The notes under the pieces were generated by a model. It did not search any database. It was not told where the DNA came from and worked only from the letters and a program-made list of their open reading frames with translations. Positions 45,071 through 54,547 of a DNA stretch of 64,000 nucleotides are shown here, one piece after another; within the stretch, counting starts at the first letter, position 1, and each line of letters starts with the position of its first letter. Source of the stretch: Kordia sp. (GTDB lineage: Bacteria > Bacteroidota > Bacteroidia > Flavobacteriales > Flavobacteriaceae). The stretch spans positions 1-64,000 of the forward strand of contig NZ_JAKVBC010000025.1 in the NCBI RefSeq assembly GCF_022447245.1, written 5' to 3'. A program made the position numbers and the translations under genes.

Positions 45071-45992
45071 GTTTTGTCAATATTTGTTGTTCAGGATGAT
45101 AGCAATATTCATATTTGTTGCAATTGCCAAAAACGGTATCATCTGATAACTTGTCATAGGAATTTTGTAAACCGCCAATGGCTAACAAACCATCTCTGTT
45201 AAGAGATAATCTTTTGGATTTTAATTCGTAAAAATCAGCTAATTTTTTTATGATTTTTGCGATTTGTAAATCACCAAAACCATAATACCCTTGATACTGT
45301 AATATATATCCTGTAAGTTGTCGTGTATTTTTTATTTCTTCTTTGTGAATGATCTTTAAAATATGTGTCTCTAAAACGTTCAATCCGTTAGTAACCGATG
45401 GAAATCGTTTTAAATGTGCATTGATGCAGTTGGAAAGGTATGGAAATGAAGAGCTAAGTGTAACATAATTTTTAAACGTTACATGATTGTCTGTGCAATA
45501 CAATCGCCACAATCTATCTGCCAATTCTATATCTGAAGTAGTCAACTTGATTTTTTGTTGGTAATGTGATATAAGTTGCTTATGTGATAGTTCTCCAAGT
45601 CCTTTTAAATTCGGGTCATTTTCAATCCATCCGCTACATACCAAATAGATTTCCGCTGAAACGTTTGATTGTTGTAAATAACTCAATGCGGCTATCATAT
45701 TAATATGACAGAATAAATCGTATTCAAACCACAGTACAATAGAAGTATATTTTGAGAAATTTGTAGTAAGTAATGGGTTTAAAAATGATTCCGTATAGGT
45801 TTTTCCATCAGCTCCAAACGGAGTTAAGAATGAAATTCGTTCTTGCTTGAATGTTTCAGACCTTAAGTCATAACTTGTTTTTCCTTCACAAAGCATTTCA
45901 CGCCAAACCAATTGATCATCTTTGATATTTATTGCTGCGAGTCTAGGTGTTAAGCTATCTCCATTTAACATATGTAGTGTCCGTTGCTGCAT
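45063..45992 (-). CDS. DUF1835 domain protein
   Basis: 309 aa, cytosolic. The N-terminal part HMLNGDSLTPRLAAINIKDD matches the DUF1835 opening (H-x-x-x-G-D-s-l), and IVLWFEYDLFCHINMIAALSYL is also conserved in that family. The C-terminal half has no recognised domain; the segment GYYGFGDLQIAKIIKKLAD looks helix-turn-helix-like. It abuts the SUI1 gene upstream and overlaps the phosphorylase gene downstream. Function unknown. Confidence 0.75.
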   Translation of the reverse strand: MQQRTLHMLNGDSLTPRLAAINIKDDQLVWREMLCEGKTSYDLRSETFKQERISFLTPFGADGKTYTESFLNPLLTTNFSKYTSIVLWFEYDLFCHINMIAALSYLQQSNVSAEIYLVCSGWIENDPNLKGLGELSHKQLISHYQQKIKLTTSDIELADRLWRLYCTDNHVTFKNYVTLSSSFPYLSNCINAHLKRFPSVTNGLNVLETHILKIIHKEEIKNTRQLTGYILQYQGYYGFGDLQIAKIIKKLADFYELKSKRLSLNRDGLLAIGGLQNSYDKLSDDTVFGNCNKYEYCYHPEQQILTKHE

Positions 45993-46343
45993 TTATCCGC
46001 CAACACGTTTTACATTGTATCCTTCTTTTTCAAGAATTTGTACAATTTTATCTCTATAGTTTCCTTGAATGATGATTTCTCCATCTTTTGCGCTTCCTCC
46101 AACACCGCATTTTACTTTCAATAATTTTCCTAAGGCTTTCAAATCATCTTCTGTTCCTACAAAACCTTTGACAACCGTGACAACTTTTCCGCCACGACCT
46201 TTATTGCTAAAATGAGCTTCTAAGTGTTGTTCTTTTGGAACTAGGGTATCTTCAACAGTTTCGTTTTCCAATTCAAAATCATCATTTGTAGAGAATACAA
46301 ATCCTCCCAAATCTTCCAAACTATTGAGTTTTTTCTTTGCCAT
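45993..46343 (-). CDS. SUI1/YciH-like translation factor
   Basis: 116 aa. The SUI1 fold is visible from residue 45: FSNKGRGGKVVTVVKGF, LKALGKLLKVKCGVGGSAKD, then GEIIIQGNYRDKIVQILE and the closing GYNVKRVGG. Bacterial YciH is thought to help discriminate start codons. It is the first gene of the minus-strand four-gene unit and lies next to a terminator of the upstream gene. Confidence 0.92.
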   Translation of the reverse strand: MAKKKLNSLEDLGGFVFSTNDDFELENETVEDTLVPKEQHLEAHFSNKGRGGKVVTVVKGFVGTEDDLKALGKLLKVKCGVGGSAKDGEIIIQGNYRDKIVQILEKEGYNVKRVGG

Positions 46344-46391
46344 ACTTTAATTTTATATAGTGAATGTATAAAAAATCACCGATTTATCTTC

Positions 46392-46428
46392 AAAAAATAA
46401 CACCAATAGCAGCCGCTATCAGTGTTAT
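46392..46428 (-). terminator. intrinsic terminator after the dioxygenase gene
   Basis: ATAACACCAATAGC (46397-46410) pairs imperfectly with GCTATCAGTGTTAT (46415-46428); read on the minus strand the stem is followed by TTTTTT. Confidence 0.72.
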
Positions 46429-46455
46429 ATAAACTATCTAAGAATTGTAATTTTA

Positions 46456-47406
46456 TTACTTTTTGATTAATCCTAATTCAATTAAACGCTGATTTAAAAA
46501 CTCACCAGCTGTAATATCATCAAATTGTTTCGGATTATTTTCGTCAATACAATTGTCTAAACAATCCAATGGCATTTCACTAATTGGATGCATAAAGAAA
46601 GGAATAGAGTAACGAGAAGTTCCCCAAAGTTCTTTTGGTGGGTTTACTACTCGGTGTATTGTTGATTTTAGCTTATTATTACTGTGACGTGATAACATAT
46701 CACCTACATTAATTACCAATTCATCTGGTTCGGCAATTGCATCTAACCATTCACCATCATGACGTTGCACTTGCAATCCTTTTCCATGTGCACCCATTAA
46801 TAAGGTAATCAGGTTGATGTCTCCATGTGCTGCTGCACGAACTGCATCTTTTGGTTCACTTGTAATTGGTGGATAGTGAATTGGACGTAAAATACTATTT
46901 CCATTTTTAATAAAATTATCAAAATAAAATTCATCTAATCCTAAATATAAAGACAATGCTCTTAATACAAATACACCTGTTTTTTCAAGCATTTTATAGG
47001 TTTCCTTTCCAACAGCATTAAATTCAGGTAATTCTGTAACTGTTACATTGTCTGGATATTCAGCTTTTAGCGCGTCATTATCTTCTACATATTGACCAAA
47101 ATGCCAAAACTCTTTTAAATCTCCAACTTTTCTTCCTTTGGCACTTTCTTTTCCAAAAGAAACATATCCACGTTGTCCTCCAATACCTTCTATTTCATAT
47201 TTGCTCTTCGCTTCAACAGGCATTGAGAAGAACTTCTTAATTTCTTCATATAGATTTTCTACCAATGTATTACTTAAAAAATGTCCTTTCAGAGCAACAA
47301 AACCAATATCTTCATAGGCTTTTCCTATTTCATCAATAAATTTTTGTTTTCTAGTTGGATCATCAGACAAGAAATCGGTAAGATCTACGCTTGGAATATT
47401 TTTCAT
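46456..47406 (-). CDS. isopenicillin-N-synthase-like 2-oxoglutarate/Fe(II) dioxygenase
   Basis: 316 aa. The N-terminal DIOX_N region starts IPSVDLTDFLSDDP and contains DIGFVALKGHFL. The iron site is HGD in AAAHGDINLITLLMGA and the distal His in LKSTIHRVVNP, followed by the co-substrate Arg in RYSIPFFMHP. Full length. These oxidise small molecules such as amino-acid or peptide precursors; the substrate here is unknown. It is a single-gene unit. Confidence 0.92.
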   Translation of the reverse strand: MKNIPSVDLTDFLSDDPTRKQKFIDEIGKAYEDIGFVALKGHFLSNTLVENLYEEIKKFFSMPVEAKSKYEIEGIGGQRGYVSFGKESAKGRKVGDLKEFWHFGQYVEDNDALKAEYPDNVTVTELPEFNAVGKETYKMLEKTGVFVLRALSLYLGLDEFYFDNFIKNGNSILRPIHYPPITSEPKDAVRAAAHGDINLITLLMGAHGKGLQVQRHDGEWLDAIAEPDELVINVGDMLSRHSNNKLKSTIHRVVNPPKELWGTSRYSIPFFMHPISEMPLDCLDNCIDENNPKQFDDITAGEFLNQRLIELGLIKK

Positions 47407-47731
47407 GTGTTTATATTTATTGTTTCAACGGTCACATATAGTTAACGAATCATCACCATTGTTAAATGATTTACTTTTCTGCATGCTCGGTTCATGTAAT
47501 TCAAGTTTAATTTTTAACGAAACTTTTGGTATTATGTAAAATTAGGTGTCGTTCGTAAAAACCAATTGTTAATAACTTTATAACCGTTAAAGGCTTGTTT
47601 TTACAAATGTAGCTAAAAATATACGGTTGAAAAAAGAGAGTTATTAACAATTGAAAAAATTATCTCTTTGTGCTTTGATGAACCGTTTTTTTTCTTGATT
47701 TTTGAATATCTATTATAAAGAAAGACAACTC
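47407..47731. other. gene-free region with a 91-nt nested inverted repeat
   Basis: 325 nt between divergent dioxygenase and 2-oxoacid dehydrogenase genes. It contains the inverted repeat at 47563-47653 and otherwise no ORF. It must hold promoters for both genes. Confidence 0.6.
47563..47653. repeat. nested inverted repeat, possible operator pair or MITE-like element
   Basis: A perfect 15-bp arm CAATTGTTAATAACT (47563-47577) is matched by its complement at 47639-47653. Inside, AACCGT (47582-47587) pairs with ACGGTT (47623-47628), so the element folds as a long interrupted hairpin. No clear target-site duplication flanks it, only short A-runs. Confidence 0.65.
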
Positions 47732-49729
47732 ATGCCAACCACAAAAGAATCAATGGTATACGAAAAAGGAAATTTGACCAACGAAGCGTTGATCAGTTTA
47801 TATAAAAAAATGCTAAAACCGAGAATGATAGAGGAGAAGATGTTGATTCTTCTGCGTCAAGGTAAAATCTCAAAATGGTTTGGCGGAATTGGGCAAGAAG
47901 CCATTGCAGTCGGTGTGACTTCTGCACTGACAAAGGATGAATATATTCTACCAATGCACCGAAATTTAGGTGTATTTACAACACGTGAAATTCCATTGTA
48001 TCGCTTGTTTTCTCAATGGCAAGGAAAAGCAAACGGTTTTACCAAAGGACGTGATCGTAGTTTTCACTTTGGAACACAGGATTATAATATTGTGGGAATG
48101 ATTTCACATTTAGGTCCGCAATTAGGCGTGGCAAGTGGAATTGCATTAGCAAATAAATTGAAAGATAGCAAACATGCTTGTGCCGTATTTACAGGAGAAG
48201 GAGGAACGAGTGAAGGAGATTTTCATGAAGCTTTAAACGTAGCTTCTGTGTGGAGTTTACCTGTGCTATTCTGTATTGAAAATAATGGTTATGGACTTTC
48301 AACACCAACAGCAGAACAATATAATTGCGAGCACTTGGCCTATAGAGGAAAAGGGTACGGTATGGAATCGCATATTATTGATGGAAATAATATCTTGGAA
48401 GTTTATACAAAAGTTTCTGAATTAGCGGATAGTATTCGTGAAAATCCAAGACCAATCTTATTAGAGTTCAAAACCTTCCGTATGCGTGGACATGAAGAAG
48501 CTAGTGGAACAAAGTATGTTCCAAAAGAATTGATGAATGCTTGGGCTGCGAAAGATCCAATTGATAATTACCGTAATTATTTATTGCTAGAAGGTGTATT
48601 AACAGATGAAATAGAGCAAGCGTTTAGAGCAGAAATTTCTACTGAAATTAATGAAAATCTTAAGCTAGCTTTTGATGAAGAAAAAATTACATCTACTAAA
48701 GAAGCTGAATTAAACGATGTATATAGAGACACTGCATACGAAGAAGTAACACCAAATACTGAAACAAAGAATATTCGTTTTGTAGATGCAGTATCTGAAG
48801 GATTGAAACAATCGATGGAAAAACATGATGATTTAATCATTATGGGGCAAGATGTGGCGGAATATGGAGGTGTTTTTAAAATCACAAACAATTTTATCAA
48901 TCAGTTTGGAAAAGAACGTGTGCGAAATACGCCAATTTGTGAATCGGCAATTGTATCAGCATCTTACGGACTTTCGGTAAACGGAATGAAAGCAGTGATG
49001 GAAATGCAATTTGCAGATTTTGTATCAAGTGGTTTTAATCCGATCGTAAATTTATTAGCAAAATCACACTATCGTTGGAATCAGAATGCAGATGTTGTTG
49101 TGCGTATGCCATGTGGAGCAGGTGTTGGAGCTGGACCTTTTCATTCACAAACCAATGAGGCTTGGTTTACCAAAACACCAGGTTTAAAAGTGGTATATCC
49201 TGCATTTCCGTATGATGCAAAAGGTTTGCTAGCTACTGCTGTGAACGATCCAAATCCGGTATTGTTTTTTGAGCATAAAGCATTGTATAGAAGTGTGTAT
49301 CAAGATGTGCCGACTGATTATTATACTTTACCATTAGGAAAAGCTTCTTTGTTGAAGGAAGGAAATGATATTACTATAATAACATACGGTTCGGCAGTGC
49401 ATTGGGCGTTAAATACTTTAGAAAATAATCCTGAAGTTTCTGCTGATTTGATCGATTTACGTTCCTTACAACCTATAGATACAGAAGCAATTTACGCATC
49501 AGTTAAGAAAACAGGAAAAGCTATTATACTGCAAGAAGACTCTCTTTTTGGAAGTATTTCAAGTGATATTTCTGCCATGATTATGGAAAACTGCTTTGAG
49601 TATTTAGACGGACCTGTAAAGCGTATTGCTAGTATGGAAACGCCAATTCCTTTTGATCAAGGATTGGAACAACAATATTTGCCTAAAAATGAATTTGAAG
49701 CTGCATTGAAAGAAGTCTTAGACTACTAG
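47732..49729 (+). CDS. fused E1 alpha/beta of a 2-oxoacid (branched-chain type) dehydrogenase
   Basis: 665 aa from ATG at 47732 (the frame extends upstream only to a TTG). The alpha half (1-330) binds thiamine diphosphate through GEGGTSEGDFHEALNVAS and ENNGYGLSTP; phosphorylation-loop-like RMRGHEEASGT follows. The beta half (345-665) has IIMGQDVAEYGGVFKIT, FNPIVNLLAKSHYRWNQ and CGAGVGAGPFHSQTNEAW. The complex decarboxylates 2-oxoisovalerate-type acids and feeds branched-chain acyl-CoA for the iso-fatty acids of Bacteroidota. No E2/E3 gene is adjacent. Confidence 0.93.
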   Translation: MPTTKESMVYEKGNLTNEALISLYKKMLKPRMIEEKMLILLRQGKISKWFGGIGQEAIAVGVTSALTKDEYILPMHRNLGVFTTREIPLYRLFSQWQGKANGFTKGRDRSFHFGTQDYNIVGMISHLGPQLGVASGIALANKLKDSKHACAVFTGEGGTSEGDFHEALNVASVWSLPVLFCIENNGYGLSTPTAEQYNCEHLAYRGKGYGMESHIIDGNNILEVYTKVSELADSIRENPRPILLEFKTFRMRGHEEASGTKYVPKELMNAWAAKDPIDNYRNYLLLEGVLTDEIEQAFRAEISTEINENLKLAFDEEKITSTKEAELNDVYRDTAYEEVTPNTETKNIRFVDAVSEGLKQSMEKHDDLIIMGQDVAEYGGVFKITNNFINQFGKERVRNTPICESAIVSASYGLSVNGMKAVMEMQFADFVSSGFNPIVNLLAKSHYRWNQNADVVVRMPCGAGVGAGPFHSQTNEAWFTKTPGLKVVYPAFPYDAKGLLATAVNDPNPVLFFEHKALYRSVYQDVPTDYYTLPLGKASLLKEGNDITIITYGSAVHWALNTLENNPEVSADLIDLRSLQPIDTEAIYASVKKTGKAIILQEDSLFGSISSDISAMIMENCFEYLDGPVKRIASMETPIPFDQGLEQQYLPKNEFEAALKEVLDY

Positions 49730-49821
49730 ATTAGCTAGATTGTTAGGTTTTTTTAGAAATATAGACTCTTCTCATTTCTATATACTACCGGAGTCGAGAT
49801 GTAGACAGAAATTAAAGCATA

Positions 49822-49859
49822 AAAAATCCCGAACGTTAATGAAGCGTATCGGGATTTTT
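49822..49859. terminator. bidirectional intrinsic terminator
   Basis: AAAAATCCCGA (49822-49832) pairs with TCGGGATTTTT (49849-49859); an inner ACG/CGT extends the stem. It lies between the convergent E1 and small lipoprotein genes. Confidence 0.88.
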
Positions 49860-49894
49860 GCATATTTAGTAGTAGTGAATAGAGTGCTTAAGAA

Positions 49895-50311
49895 TTATCT
49901 TCTTGTCACAGTTTCCTTTTGAAAAGAGGATACTTTTAATTTTCCGCTTTTGTTGTTGACTTTGTAATGAATCAAAACTTTTTCAGAAGAACCTTTGCAG
50001 TCTTTTAATACTGTAAAATTTCCTTCTTTCACAGAAGCTTGTAGGGTGAGTTTCTTTCCTGTTGTACTTTTTGATAAGTAATGATTAACTTTTAAACAGC
50101 GATTTGAATCAAATACAATAACACTGTCGACGTTAATATCGACAGTGTTATCAAGTGCTATCTCAAAAAGATACTTAGTATACGGAGCTGATTTTTTGAT
50201 CCCTTGTATAATGGTTTGTTTTTTAGAAGTTATCAGCTTAATACCTTCATTACAAGCCATTATATTGAGTGTAATAGTGCTTAGAATCAATAAAATCAGA
50301 AACCGCTTCAT
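49895..50311 (-). CDS. secreted lipoprotein of unknown function
   Basis: 138 aa. The signal KRFLILLILSTITLNIMAC ends at a Cys20 lipobox (IMAC). The mature part is mainly beta strands (YLFEIALDNTVDINVDSVIV, then KLTLQASVKEGNFTVL, then KVLIHYKVNNKSGKLKV), suggesting a small immunoglobulin-like or beta-sandwich domain. Its start overlaps the stop of the BNR-repeat protein gene by 1 nt, so the two are co-expressed and may work together at the surface. Family not recognised. Confidence 0.72.
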   Translation of the reverse strand: MKRFLILLILSTITLNIMACNEGIKLITSKKQTIIQGIKKSAPYTKYLFEIALDNTVDINVDSVIVFDSNRCLKVNHYLSKSTTGKKLTLQASVKEGNFTVLKDCKGSSEKVLIHYKVNNKSGKLKVSSFQKETVTRR

Positions 50312-52821
50312 TAATTAACAACAATTTTCTTTGTTAGACTTTTTCCATCATTTGTAATTTTTACAAAGTATAAACCACCAGCAAAACCTGCCAAATCAAT
50401 TTTTTCTTCTAAAGAAGTCGTTTTCATTTGTTTTACTACTGAGCCAATCAAGTTGTATACTAATACGTCTGTATCACCTGATAAGCCATTAAGTTTGATG
50501 GTAAAGCTTTTATCTACAGTTGGATTTGGGTATACCTGTACTGCATTTGATGCTAATTGATTGTCTTCAACAGAAAGAGAATTTTGATCAATAGCTACTT
50601 CCCAAACACCACGTCCGAAAGTTGCTGCTCGTAATTTCTCTGTAGCATAGTGGATTTCAATATCATTTACAATCACATTTGGTAATCCTTGTCCTAATTT
50701 AACCCAGTCACCAACAGAAGCAGTTCTATAGTATACACCTAAATCGGTAGCTAAGAATAATTCTTCGTCTGTAGTTCCTGTTTTGTATAAAATTTTATGT
50801 GTAGGAATATTTGGTAAACTTCCTGTAATATTTGTCCATGTAGCACCACTATCATTAGATTTATATACTTTTCCAGCTTGATATCCGGAATACGCAATGT
50901 ACACTTCGGCAGGATTGGTAGCATTAACTTCAATACTTTTTACATTTCCACCTTGTGGAAGCGGAAGTGTTGTCCAAAAAGTACCGCCATCATCTGTTCT
51001 TCTTACAGTACCGTTTCCAGAAACATAAATAACAAAAGGGTTAGAAGGAGCAATTGATATGAATTCAACTGGACCTACATTTGAGTTTAAGTTTGTCCAT
51101 GTGTTTCCACGATCTGTGGATCTGTAAATATCACCGAATCCTCCATATATTGTCGTTGGAGTTGTTGGGTGAATTTCCAATTCCCATACAAATGGTGCGC
51201 CATTAGGTGTGCTTATAAATTGAGAAGTAGTAAAACCATTGGTAGTTCTTAACATAGATCCTGCTTGACTACATGTCCATGCAATATCACTATTTGAGTA
51301 ATCCCATAAACCTTCTACACCATCACTTCCAGGATTTCTTCCTATCCAATCTGTTCCATCATATTGTCCTATGTCGTTATCTTGTGCTCCAGCAATTAAT
51401 AAGTTTGCATTTTGTGGAGTTCCAGATACATTATAGTATTGTGTAATAGCAATTCCTGAAGACAAATCTGCCCAAGCATTATCAAACTGTGCATTACCTA
51501 TAAAAATTCCACCATCATTTACGGAAATTGCCATATTAGTTCCTGGTACAAATTTCATATCGTGATGATCAGAGTGAACATAGAAATAAGGATTTCCTGC
51601 TGTCCAATAACCATCAAGATATTTTTCCCAGTTTTGACCTCCATCAGTAGAACGCCATCCATCAACACCGCCTGCTAGTATTAGATTTTCATTTAATGGA
51701 GAAATTGCCAATGTTATATTGTATCCACCTTGAGAATTAAATCCTGGAATATTTGAAACTAATGTCCAAGTATCTCCATCATTTGTTGATCTTCGAATTC
51801 TTCCATTAGAATCTAATGTTAAAATTAAATTAGAATTTGCAGCTGTAATTGCCATGTCTAATCTATTAAATGTAGGAGCAGAAACTTGTACCCAAGTAGT
51901 ACCATTGTCAGTAGATCTATAAAAACGTCCAGCTCTTGACGTAGCAAATAACGTAGTATTGCTACCCGCCTTATATTCTATATCATTAAAACGAGCATTA
52001 GCTTGTGTAAAAACATCAGTCCAAGTTACTCCGCCATCCGTAGTTCTTTTAATGTTATTTCGAGTAGTTGCAAAAACGGTATCAGGGTTATTAGGGTCTA
52101 TCAATAATTTAGTGATAATATTATTTTGACCTAAAGTAAATGCTAACCCTGTAATATTCCAGTTTGCGCCACCATCTGTTGTTTTTAATACGCCAATAGA
52201 TCTGTTTTGAAATCCGTCTGCGTCACCAGTAGCAGCATATACAACATTAGTATTCGTAGGATTGATAACAATATCAGAAATTCCCATATTAGGAAATTCG
52301 TCACCTTGCGGTGTCCAAGTTGTTCCTGCATCCGTAGTTTTCCAAACACCTCCGCCTGGCGCGCCAACATACATGGTGTTTGTATCATTTCCAGCAAAAG
52401 CTACGGCATTTAATCGTCCCATACCAGGGTAAAATCCAATATTAGAAACAGGAAATGTGGTTGGACCTAATAAGCTCCAAGCTACAGAAGCTACACTTCT
52501 GCCATTAGCAATAGCATTTGCATGACGTGCTTGTTCGGAAGCCCATAGATTTGCAGTATGTGCTGCAGACATAAAATGTCCATTAGGCAATATACGATCT
52601 TTCCAAAATGCTTTCCAGCGTTCAAATTGTTTGATTTGCTTTTTACTTTTTCGATCTTGGTTACTTCTAATTGGAGCTAAAATTTGATTTTCTTGTTCAA
52701 CAATTTCAAAAAAGTTACTGTCTTCATCGAGAACAGAAGCTCGATAATTTTGTGCTTGAGTTTCTACAGAAAAACCAAAAATAGTAATTCCTGCTAAGGC
52801 AAGGTAGAGTTTCCTTTTCAT
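50311..52821 (-). CDS. BNR/sortilin-like beta-propeller protein with type IX secretion sorting domain
   Basis: 836 aa secreted protein. Signal KRKLYLALAGITIFGFSVETQAQ is followed by many BNR (Asp-box) repeats of the form S-T-D-x-G-x-T-W, e.g. VWKTTDAGTTWTPQGDEF, KTTDGGANWNI, RSTDNGTTWVQVS and RSTDRGNTWTNLN, forming two beta-propellers as in sortilin/Vps10-like or xyloglucanase proteins. The last 75 residues (VQVYPNPTVDKSFTIKL ... GLYFVKITNDGKSLTKKIVVN as the end) are a type A C-terminal sorting domain. It should be exported to the cell surface by type IX secretion. Catalytic Asp residues of glycosidases are not identified, so a binding role is possible. Confidence 0.9.
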   Translation of the reverse strand: MKRKLYLALAGITIFGFSVETQAQNYRASVLDEDSNFFEIVEQENQILAPIRSNQDRKSKKQIKQFERWKAFWKDRILPNGHFMSAAHTANLWASEQARHANAIANGRSVASVAWSLLGPTTFPVSNIGFYPGMGRLNAVAFAGNDTNTMYVGAPGGGVWKTTDAGTTWTPQGDEFPNMGISDIVINPTNTNVVYAATGDADGFQNRSIGVLKTTDGGANWNITGLAFTLGQNNIITKLLIDPNNPDTVFATTRNNIKRTTDGGVTWTDVFTQANARFNDIEYKAGSNTTLFATSRAGRFYRSTDNGTTWVQVSAPTFNRLDMAITAANSNLILTLDSNGRIRRSTNDGDTWTLVSNIPGFNSQGGYNITLAISPLNENLILAGGVDGWRSTDGGQNWEKYLDGYWTAGNPYFYVHSDHHDMKFVPGTNMAISVNDGGIFIGNAQFDNAWADLSSGIAITQYYNVSGTPQNANLLIAGAQDNDIGQYDGTDWIGRNPGSDGVEGLWDYSNSDIAWTCSQAGSMLRTTNGFTTSQFISTPNGAPFVWELEIHPTTPTTIYGGFGDIYRSTDRGNTWTNLNSNVGPVEFISIAPSNPFVIYVSGNGTVRRTDDGGTFWTTLPLPQGGNVKSIEVNATNPAEVYIAYSGYQAGKVYKSNDSGATWTNITGSLPNIPTHKILYKTGTTDEELFLATDLGVYYRTASVGDWVKLGQGLPNVIVNDIEIHYATEKLRAATFGRGVWEVAIDQNSLSVEDNQLASNAVQVYPNPTVDKSFTIKLNGLSGDTDVLVYNLIGSVVKQMKTTSLEEKIDLAGFAGGLYFVKITNDGKSLTKKIVVN

Positions 52822-53030
52822 AAAGTAAGCGTTTGTTTAGTTTAGCGTTAGTTAACAATTTTGAAGTAAAACAGTCTATTTCTAAAACACCCTACTTTTT
52901 AACAATAAATAATTAAGAATGATTTTGAAACATAAAATTTACAATGTTGATGTTTAGTTAATTGTGAAATATTTTGCGAATCCTGTAATTTTTATAGTTT
53001 TTTTATGTCCAAAGCTAAAAAAAGATCAAA

Positions 53031-53666
53031 ATGAGTTTAACTATTGAATTACAGAAATATGCAGACGCAAGTGCACAACGTCATCAAGGAGAAGCACAAG
53101 TTATTATGAAAAAAGCTATTGACGATTTGATAGCTTCCTATATGATTAGTAAAGCCTATAAAACTGGAGATATCCTTCCTGAAATTGTTTTAGGAAATGC
53201 CATAGGAGCACAAGTACGAGTACAAGATATTTTGAAAGAGCACAAAGTAATTATTGCCTTTTATCGTGGAAATTGGTGTCCGTATTGCAATATTTAATTA
53301 AGAGCATTTCAAGTAGTAATTCCAGCATTTGAAGTAAAAGGAGCAAAGTTGGTATTGATTGGTCCAGAAATACCTGATAATTCATTGACAACAAAAGAGA
53401 AGAATGAATTGACTTTTGAAGTATTATCAGACATTGACATGCATGTTGCTCGCAGTCTAAATTTAGAATACAAATTACCTTCAGACTTGCGAGAACTATA
53501 TAAGAAATTCGGAATTGATTTAGATTCAAGTCAAGGAAATCAAAATAAAGAATTGCCAATTGCAGCTACTTATGTCGTAAAGAAAGATGGTACAATTTCA
53601 TATCATTTTTTAGAAGAAGATTACAAAATAAGAGCTGACCCGCAAGATATTTTGGTGGCTTTGTAA
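53031..53666 (+). pseudogene. AhpC/TSA-type peroxiredoxin gene interrupted by one nonsense codon
   Basis: The frame is continuous across 53031-53666 (212 codons) except for a TAA at 53295-53297. Before it the active-site loop IIAFYRGNWCPYCNI is intact, and after it the frame reads LRAFQVVIPAFEVKGAKLVL as expected for this family (normally N-x-E-L-R-A), so a GAA-to-TAA change is the simplest explanation. The rest (VLIGPEIPDNSLTTKEKNEL, DIDMHVARSLNLEYKL, AATYVVKKDGTISY) is typical and shows no other lesion. The truncated product would lose most of the fold. Recent inactivation or a sequencing error. Confidence 0.8.
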
Positions 53667-53805
53667 ACAATATTGATTAGCTACTTAATAAGGATTATAT
53701 AAAATGGATTTTGTGTAATCTCTTTTTTTATTGAAAATTGGTAAATCAACTGTAACAAAGTATAAAAATGGGTGTCTATTTTTAGAACATTTTTATTTTT
53801 GTAGC

Positions 53806-54546
53806 ATGAAACAACTAAACCCATCTATAAAATTGCATATAGTTATCGGAGTACTTTTGAGTGTATGGATATTTTTATTTGCTTTTTTTATTCGTCCTTT
53901 TGAGCATGGAACAATGGATTTGTTAGTTTGGACTAAGGTGAGTTTAGGTTTTAGTATTTTAGCTTTTGTATGCTATGGAGTTATCATTATTTTTCAAAAA
54001 ATAGTATATCAACAACAATCAAAATGGAGTATATTACTTGAAGTCATTACATTGTTACTCTTCTTTATGCTCTATACCATTGTCACGTATATTTTTTATA
54101 GAAGCCCAATAATAAAAGGAGTGTACAGTTTTACAACTTTTTCAAGAGAAATTATTTTAAACTCTGCACTGATTATAACACCAATTTTAATTTTAATACG
54201 AACATATACTATCAAGTTGATTCCTGTAAAAGATGATAGCATTACCATAAAAGGAGAGAACAAGCTTGATATTTTGAAAATCAAACAGGCAGATTTAATC
54301 TCAATTTCGAATGCTCAAAATTACGTGGAAATTTTCTATGTAGAACATGGAGAATTGAAATCAAAACTAATTAGAAGTTCATTGAAAAAACTGCAAAACG
54401 ATTTCGAATTTCTATTACAAATCCATCGATCACATTTAATAAACCCAACACATTTTAAATCGTGGAAAGATTCTTCTACCATTCTATTGACACAAATGGA
54501 ACTTCCTGTATCTAAAAATTATAAAGAAAAGGTTTTGGCACTGTAA
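53806..54546 (+). CDS. membrane-bound LytTR-family transcriptional regulator
   Basis: 246 aa from ATG at 53806 (the longer TTG-started frame adds non-homologous residues). Four helices are predicted: KLHIVIGVLLSVWIFLFAFF, SLGFSILAFVCYGVIIIF, ILLEVITLLLFFMLYTIV and NSALIITPILILIRTY. The C-terminal LytTR DNA-binding domain (about 150-246) has ISISNAQNYVEIFY, LIRSSLKKLQNDF, QIHRSHLINPTHF and the LPVSKNYKEKV end. It resembles Bacteroidota regulators without receiver domain. The 146-nt downstream spacer holds a repeat array that may be its binding site. Confidence 0.9.
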   Translation: MKQLNPSIKLHIVIGVLLSVWIFLFAFFIRPFEHGTMDLLVWTKVSLGFSILAFVCYGVIIIFQKIVYQQQSKWSILLEVITLLLFFMLYTIVTYIFYRSPIIKGVYSFTTFSREIILNSALIITPILILIRTYTIKLIPVKDDSITIKGENKLDILKIKQADLISISNAQNYVEIFYVEHGELKSKLIRSSLKKLQNDFEFLLQIHRSHLINPTHFKSWKDSSTILLTQMELPVSKNYKEKVLAL

Positions 54547-54547
54547 T

